Source: Candidatus Saccharimonadota bacterium (GTDB lineage: Bacteria; Patescibacteriota; Saccharimonadia; Saccharimonadales; UBA4665). Taken from it: DNA of 64,000 bases. The DNA lies in contig PDRS01000006.1 of NCBI GenBank assembly GCA_002746885.1, positions 1 to 64,000 of the forward strand, read 5' to 3'. The notes under the pieces are model-generated. The model ran no database searches. It saw only the letters and a list, made by a program, of their open reading frames with translations, and was not told the DNA's origin. Of this stretch, positions 59,479 through 64,000 are shown one piece after another. The translations under genes were made by a program, and so were the position numbers. Numbering within the stretch: the stretch's first letter is position 1; each line of letters starts with the position of its first letter.

Positions 59479-60993
59479 TTATTTTGCAAATTCAACTGCA
59501 CGCGTTTCACGAATGACGTTAACCTTGATGGTGCCCGGGTAGCTCATACTCGATTCGATCTTGGTGGCGATATCACGAGCGAGCCGGATGGCGCTCAGGT
59601 CATCTACTTGCTTCGGCCTGACGAATACACGTACTTCGCGGCCAGCGCTAATTGCGTAGGATTTTTCTATACCGTCAAAGCCATTGGCGATATTTTCGAG
59701 CTCCTTCATGCGCTCGGCAAAGTTTTCTGCCGAGATATTACGAGCACCTGGGCGCGCAGCAGAAATAGCATCGCATACGCGAACGATGAGCGCCTCAACG
59801 CTCGTCGCTTCCATGTCATCATGGTGTTGTTCGGCCGCTAGGGCAACTGCTTCCGGAGCGCCGTACTTGCGAAGCATTTCACCGCTGATGTGGTGGTGCT
59901 TACCTTCCATCTTATGCGTCAGCGCTTTGCCCATATCATGGAAAAGCGTCGCATATTTTGTCGTTTTCACGTCTGCGCCAAGCTCTTCGGCAAGCATACC
60001 GGCCATGTGTGCCATTTCGGTTGAGTGTTTGAGGACGTTTTGACCATAGCTGGTTCGGTACTTAAGTTCGCCAAGCAAATGAAGAAGTTCTTTTGGCACA
60101 CCCAACACGCCAACTTCGCGCGCAGCATCTTCGCCGGCGCGTACAACGTCTTTGTCGACTTGCTTTTGCGCTTTTTCGACAACTTCTTCTATGCGGCCTG
60201 GGTGGACGCGACCGTCTTTGAGCAACATTTCGAGCGCTTGGCGAGCAACCTCGCGGCGCACTGGGTCAAAACAGCTCAACACAATATAGCCAGGCGTGTC
60301 GTCGACCATAATATCGACGCCAGTCGCGCGCTGCAATGCCTGAATATTGCGCCCTTCTTTACCGATAATACGACCCTTCATTTCCTCGTCTTCGAGCTTT
60401 ACGCTCGTGAGCGTTCGCTCTGCCGTCACTTCACTGGCCAACCGCTCCATGGCGGTAACGATAAAAAGGCTCGCTGTTTCTTCAGCGTTTTCTTTGGCGT
60501 CTTGCTGTAGTTTTGCAACGAGACCAGTGAGATCGTTTTTTATATCTCGCTCGGTCATTTGCATGAGCTTTTCGGCAGCTTCAGTTTTCTTTAGTTTAGC
60601 GATTTTCTCCAGCTTTTCCTGCTGTTTGACGCGTATGTCGCGAATTTCGTTTTTTAGAGCCTCTATTTCGTCTTCGCTTGCACGTAATTTCGCAGTGCGA
60701 GTGTCGAGATCATCGAGTTTTTTGTCGAGGGTTTCCTCGCGCTGCACGAGCCGATTTTCCAGCTCTTTCAGCTCATTGCGCCGCGTCTGTTCTTCTTTGC
60801 GAGCGGCGTCGCTGAGCTTGTGCGCCTCCGAACGAGCCTCATCGACAAGTCGGTCGGCTTCTTTTTTCGCTTTTGCCAGTTCTTTTTCGGCCTTGTTTTC
60901 TGCCTGAGCAGATTTTTGTTTCGTTGCGTACGTACTTGCGCCATAGCCAGCACCGAGCCCGGCTACAACGAGCAATATGGTCAATGGATCCAT
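59479..60993 (-). CDS. rny: Ribonuclease Y
   Basis: RNase Y starts mRNA decay at the membrane. It has 504 residues: an N-terminal membrane helix (LTILLVVAGLGAGYGAS), a long coiled coil (about 20-190), a KH domain (EEMKGRIIGKEGRNIQALQR) and an HD domain (ATLFHDMGKALTHKMEGKHH with the catalytic HD). AAGGGA lies 6 bases before the ATG. It heads the rny-epimerase pair, with ymdB next. Confidence 0.96.
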   Translation of the reverse strand: MDPLTILLVVAGLGAGYGASTYATKQKSAQAENKAEKELAKAKKEADRLVDEARSEAHKLSDAARKEEQTRRNELKELENRLVQREETLDKKLDDLDTRTAKLRASEDEIEALKNEIRDIRVKQQEKLEKIAKLKKTEAAEKLMQMTERDIKNDLTGLVAKLQQDAKENAEETASLFIVTAMERLASEVTAERTLTSVKLEDEEMKGRIIGKEGRNIQALQRATGVDIMVDDTPGYIVLSCFDPVRREVARQALEMLLKDGRVHPGRIEEVVEKAQKQVDKDVVRAGEDAAREVGVLGVPKELLHLLGELKYRTSYGQNVLKHSTEMAHMAGMLAEELGADVKTTKYATLFHDMGKALTHKMEGKHHHISGEMLRKYGAPEAVALAAEQHHDDMEATSVEALIVRVCDAISAARPGARNISAENFAERMKELENIANGFDGIEKSYAISAGREVRVFVRPKQVDDLSAIRLARDIATKIESSMSYPGTIKVNVIRETRAVEFAK

Positions 60994-61232
60994 AATAATT
61001 CCCTTCTGTTCGGTCGGTTTTGCGTAGCAATCGCTTTCACTTCACTAGCTCGCCAAAAACCAAACCAAAATGCGTAAATTTTGACAAAAAGGCTTTCCCG
61101 AAACTCACGAAAATGCCTGCATAAATCATACGCCGTGCATAGCAGGCGCGTCAAACCAAAAGATCAAAATCCACCACAGCCGCTGATACAAACAGATGCG
61201 CCGCTACTGCGCGAAATGTAATAACCGTTACC

Positions 61233-61748
61233 TCAGGATACTTGGGGAGCGCTGATGAATACGGTACTTTTTTCATCCATAGCATCTTGATAATTCGCGC
61301 CCCAGGCGAGGAGAGCAAAAACGACCCCAACAATTCCCATAACGAGAGCTGCAGTCGCCACGCCGTTACCGTTTGGCGAAACGTTTTTCGCTTTCACCGC
61401 GAGAACGATGGCAGTAATACTGCTAATCAAGCCAAGTAACGGAACTACCCATAGCACAAGTGATAAAATACCAAGCACCAACGGAAGCGTTGCGTCTTTT
61501 GGCTGGACGCTTGGCTGCTGAGTCGCATACGGCGGGACTGCGGTCTGCCCTGCGGTAGGCGGTGCCGCCGGCGCAACTGGCTGGGGCTGGGCGGGCGCTG
61601 CTTGCGGCGCAACGGCGGGCTGCGCAGCCTGCGGATTGACAGGTTGTGTTTGCGACGTCGGAGGTGCAGTCTGTGCCACAGCTTGGCCGCAGTTTCCGCA
61701 AAATGCAGCGCCATGACTCAGTGGTTGATTACATTTTGTACAGTTCAT
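61233..61748 (-). CDS. Zinc-ribbon membrane protein with DUF4190-like domain
   Basis: This encodes 171 residues. A zinc ribbon (CTKCNQPLSHGAAFCGNCGQ) is followed by a Pro/Ala/Gln-rich linker (about 25-85) and two membrane helices around ILSLVLWVVPLLGLISSITAI and GVATAALVMGIVGVVFALLA, the DUF4190 layout. AAGGGG precedes the ATG. It is probably a small regulatory or stress membrane protein. A 239-base gap to rny on the other side holds no gene. Confidence 0.8.
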   Translation of the reverse strand: MNCTKCNQPLSHGAAFCGNCGQAVAQTAPPTSQTQPVNPQAAQPAVAPQAAPAQPQPVAPAAPPTAGQTAVPPYATQQPSVQPKDATLPLVLGILSLVLWVVPLLGLISSITAIVLAVKAKNVSPNGNGVATAALVMGIVGVVFALLAWGANYQDAMDEKSTVFISAPQVS

Positions 61749-61802
61749 GTTTCCCCTTCGACTATTACAATCATTTTCCCTTGATACATGCTACCTCTCT
61801 AT

Positions 61803-62570
61803 TCAAGCATACTTTCCGCACCTTTCACAATAGAGCTGACGTTTGGGGTTCGGCCAGCCGCAGTTGCGGCAAAAGGCGTTTTGACCAACTACACTCAAGC
61901 CGATTGCCTGATCTTCCGACTTCGCTTTTGCGATAAGCATAAATAGGACGACTACAAGCGAGATTGTTGTAGCTAATGATATTAGCAGCAAAAAATAATT
62001 ATGAGCGATAAGCCCAAAGTTATAAAAACCGTGCAAAAACACCACCGCGCCTAACGCAACAGCAACATGCCATAGCGGCTTACGCTTCAGTTTTGCCTTG
62101 GCTAAATAATACCCAGGTATCGCCGTCAGAGCAGCATGGAAGAACGGCATGAGAATGAGCCGCCCAACTCCCGCACCCGTGCCCTGGCCAAGCGTATAAA
62201 GTATGTTTTCAGGCAAACCAAAACCTATTCCAGCTAGAGCAAAGTAGAGTATGCCGTCTGTGTGTTCGTTGAAATATCGTTTTTTGTAAAGAAAAAACGC
62301 AAGCGGGACAAATTTACACACCTCTTCGATAAGGCCTATTCCGAACATAATTCCCGCTCTTGACGCATTCGATGCAGCACTGTCTTGCAGGTCAGCGAGA
62401 TTACCCGGAAGAAATTTCTCAAAAACAATTGCCACTATCATCGCCGCAAAACCGAAGCCAGCGGCCGCCCAAAGCATCTCAATCGGTTCGCGCTCACCCC
62501 TGTCCTTCGATTGCAAATACCACACAAGGAATGCCGCTAGCCCGAAAAATAGCAATATAGTTATGAGCAT
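61803..62570 (-). CDS. PrsW family intramembrane protease with C-terminal zinc ribbon
   Basis: This encodes 255 residues from ATG 62570 (a longer frame from 62588 is possible). About seven membrane helices carry the PrsW motifs: EE in GIGLIEEVCKFVPLAFF, FALAGIGFGLPENILY and PFFHAALTAIPGYYLAK with His. The C-terminal CRNCGWPNPKRQLYCERCGK is a zinc ribbon. PrsW proteases cut anti-sigma factors in other bacteria. Its neighbour also has a zinc ribbon. Confidence 0.88.
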   Translation of the reverse strand: MLITILLFFGLAAFLVWYLQSKDRGEREPIEMLWAAAGFGFAAMIVAIVFEKFLPGNLADLQDSAASNASRAGIMFGIGLIEEVCKFVPLAFFLYKKRYFNEHTDGILYFALAGIGFGLPENILYTLGQGTGAGVGRLILMPFFHAALTAIPGYYLAKAKLKRKPLWHVAVALGAVVFLHGFYNFGLIAHNYFLLLISLATTISLVVVLFMLIAKAKSEDQAIGLSVVGQNAFCRNCGWPNPKRQLYCERCGKYA

Positions 62571-62657
62571 TACCTTACATCCCCACACATCTTTACAGCG
62601 TTCTTAATTCTCCGTCACCGCAACATACAGTATCCTGTGCAAGCCTGATTTGCAAGC

Positions 62658-63653
62658 TTAACGTACTGCACGAACAACTACCCTCTGGGTTAGGTTAAAC
62701 GTTCCTGGCACTTGATTTCCTGCGCACGTAATAAGGCTTAACCCCGGTCGGCTTGTATCGGCCGAGACAAGTAATGCGCTCATGTCTACCTGGGCGACAT
62801 CAAGCACCTTCACATCAACCACTGAGTATGTAAAAACTTGGCCGTCGCCGCGCTCAATCGTAATCGCGTCGCCGCTCGTAAGTTTTGTCAGGTCATGAAA
62901 TATGCCGCGCGTTCCGCCTATACCAGAATGCCCATCCACAAGCATTGCGCCATTTTCGCCAGGGCGCGAAGAAGCGTTATACCAACCCGCATCGTATATG
63001 CCGCGCGGAGCTTTTAGTTCATTGTGTTCATCTACCCCCATAGACAATATGCGTGCATGAACATTGAGCTTAGGTATGTCAATATATCGCGGATTGACAG
63101 GCGCAACCGAATACGCGCGCACTACTGAGGGCGCTGGTTTTTCCGTAGACGGCGGGACGGTTTCGTCAGTATTGCCTTCGTCGGTCGCACCCTGCACTGC
63201 TTGCGTTTGCAGCGCTTCTACCTGTACCGCAACCTGTTTGTTGGCGCGCAAACCGCCTAACCCCGCGTATAAACCAAGCCCAAAAACCACTATCGCCCCA
63301 GCGTATAGCATGTTCTGGCGATGCAAAACCCGTCTGAGCCGCTGGTTTCGCCGCTTACTGCGAGCTGGCCGCGGCTGAATAGTTGCTGGCTGTTGCGTCA
63401 AGCGCGGTTTTATATGATTACGCTGGTGCACAGACAAGGCAGGACTCGGCGGTTTTATGTCCATAAAAACTGGTTTGCGGCAATGTTTTTCGGACGTTCG
63501 CCGAACCACTTGCAGCGACGAACGCTGTCGCGCGCCCATACTACCCTGTTCAACACGCTGTACTGTACGACGTTCATAGCTGGCGCTACGCTGCGTGTAG
63601 CGCTGCGTGCCAGAAAAAACTTGGTTGTCGAGTGTCAAACGCGCACGTGACAT
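62658..63653 (-). CDS. Sortase (class F-like)
   Basis: This 331-residue enzyme has a basic, disordered cytoplasmic region of about 115 residues, one membrane helix (MLYAGAIVVFGLGLYAGLGG), a linker, then the sortase barrel (about 185-331): IDIPKLNVHARIL, the catalytic His in AMLVDGHSGIGG, the Cys in LSLITCAGN and the Arg in TQRVVVRAV. It probably attaches surface proteins to the cell wall; the gene just upstream ends with a sorting signal. The long N-terminal cytoplasmic part is unusual. Confidence 0.9.
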   Translation of the reverse strand: MSRARLTLDNQVFSGTQRYTQRSASYERRTVQRVEQGSMGARQRSSLQVVRRTSEKHCRKPVFMDIKPPSPALSVHQRNHIKPRLTQQPATIQPRPARSKRRNQRLRRVLHRQNMLYAGAIVVFGLGLYAGLGGLRANKQVAVQVEALQTQAVQGATDEGNTDETVPPSTEKPAPSVVRAYSVAPVNPRYIDIPKLNVHARILSMGVDEHNELKAPRGIYDAGWYNASSRPGENGAMLVDGHSGIGGTRGIFHDLTKLTSGDAITIERGDGQVFTYSVVDVKVLDVAQVDMSALLVSADTSRPGLSLITCAGNQVPGTFNLTQRVVVRAVR

Positions 63654-63664
63654 AGCGCTATCCT

Positions 63665-64000
63665 CTATGTTCGCTTGCGGGTCTGTGCCCGAGCGGGAGC
63701 CAGACGACTTCTGCGGGCCAACCCAACGAGGAGCAACGCCGCTGCCGCTGCAACGCCGATTGTCAGTAATGGATTTGTCGTGAGAAGCGCAAAACCAGTA
63801 TCTGGCGCTGTTGGTTGATTTTGCACGGTGAGCACAACGTCATTTCCCGTTCCGCCGACGTAACTAATCCGAAACACAATCCCATTTTGTTCAAAGGTCG
63901 CGCCTTCCGGCAAGTCCTTAAACGTACCAAAAATGGCGTTCGGACCGGTGTTGTCTATGATAGTAAATGATTGGCCTTGCTGCGGTGTGTAGCCATTGAA
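63665..64000 (-). CDS. Surface protein with APDTG sorting signal, C-terminal part (runs off the right edge)
   Basis: The last 111 residues of a large exported protein. A beta-helix-like repeat (FTIIDNTGPNAIFGTFKDLP, ISYVGGTGNDVVLTVQ), as in autotransporter-type repeats, is followed by TAPDTGF, a hydrophobic segment (LLTIGVAAAAALLLVGLA) and a basic tail (RRSRLAPARAQTRKR). This is the LPXTG-type layout with APDTG in place of LPXTG. It ends 12 bases before the sortase gene, so both are likely co-expressed as enzyme and substrate. Confidence 0.8.
   Translation of the reverse strand, partial: FNGYTPQQGQSFTIIDNTGPNAIFGTFKDLPEGATFEQNGIVFRISYVGGTGNDVVLTVQNQPTAPDTGFALLTTNPLLTIGVAAAAALLLVGLARRSRLAPARAQTRKRT

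Overview
The window reads as part of a small-genome bacterium of the candidate phylum Saccharibacteria (TM7, Candidate Phyla Radiation). The support is the gene repertoire, the mid-range GC content, a class-F-like sortase with Gram-positive-style surface proteins, a HTH-MurA fusion, a reduced set of biosynthetic genes, and standard use of TGA as a stop. This is inference from families and layout; there is no rRNA in the window to confirm it.

Left part (1-9700): two small secreted proteins and a membrane-anchored beta-repeat protein lie beside a minus-strand F1 ATP synthase operon. Its order is membrane protein - atpF - atpH - atpA - atpG - atpD - atpC. No atpB or atpE is present in the window. 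A membrane protein with a subunit-c-like C-terminal hairpin sits where atpE would be, and AtpA carries an extra tail of about 236 residues.

9900-20900: galU, a cysteine desulfurase, TatD nuclease, methionyl-tRNA synthetase, tRNA-Leu, a LemA/TPM pair, tRNA-Cys, a cyclopropane-fatty-acid-synthase-like methyltransferase and a thioredoxin/CcdA fusion. 21000-25300: tRNA-Gly, an AT-rich stretch with a DEDDh exonuclease-BRCT gene, a small gene with a near-consensus promoter, and a VTT membrane protein. These are followed by a phenylalanine unit: a Phe-rich leader peptide with mutually exclusive hairpins, prephenate dehydratase, a broken tRNA-Phe and an intact tRNA-Phe.

25400-37000: an iron/manganese transporter, tRNA-Val, a 57-residue zinc-ribbon gene, alpha-glucosidase plus trehalase (trehalose use), an XRE/DUF3467 regulator, murB, and several accessory enzymes (HAD, PIN, cupin, RidA, EEP nuclease, MBL, serine beta-lactamase-like). 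37100-43450: a transposase relic and then a MoxR-DUF58-vWA-vWA-TPR membrane operon. 43600-50300: a PadR/PspC envelope-stress pair and purF-purN-purD, the first three steps of purine synthesis, with glyA next door able to supply glycine and one-carbon units.

50700-64000: glyA, the HTH-MurA fusion, tRNAs Gly, Arg, His and two Pro, membrane proteins, the rny-epimerase-ymdB group, and a sortase next to a partial surface protein ending in an APDTG sorting signal. Throughout, genes that head transcription units usually show a TANNNT -10 box exactly 6-7 bases before ATG/GTG and no Shine-Dalgarno sequence, which suggests leaderless mRNAs. Genes inside operons usually have AAAGGAG/AAAGGGG ribosome sites. 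All ten intact tRNA genes encode their CCA end. No rRNA, CRISPR array, intact insertion sequence or replication origin was seen.
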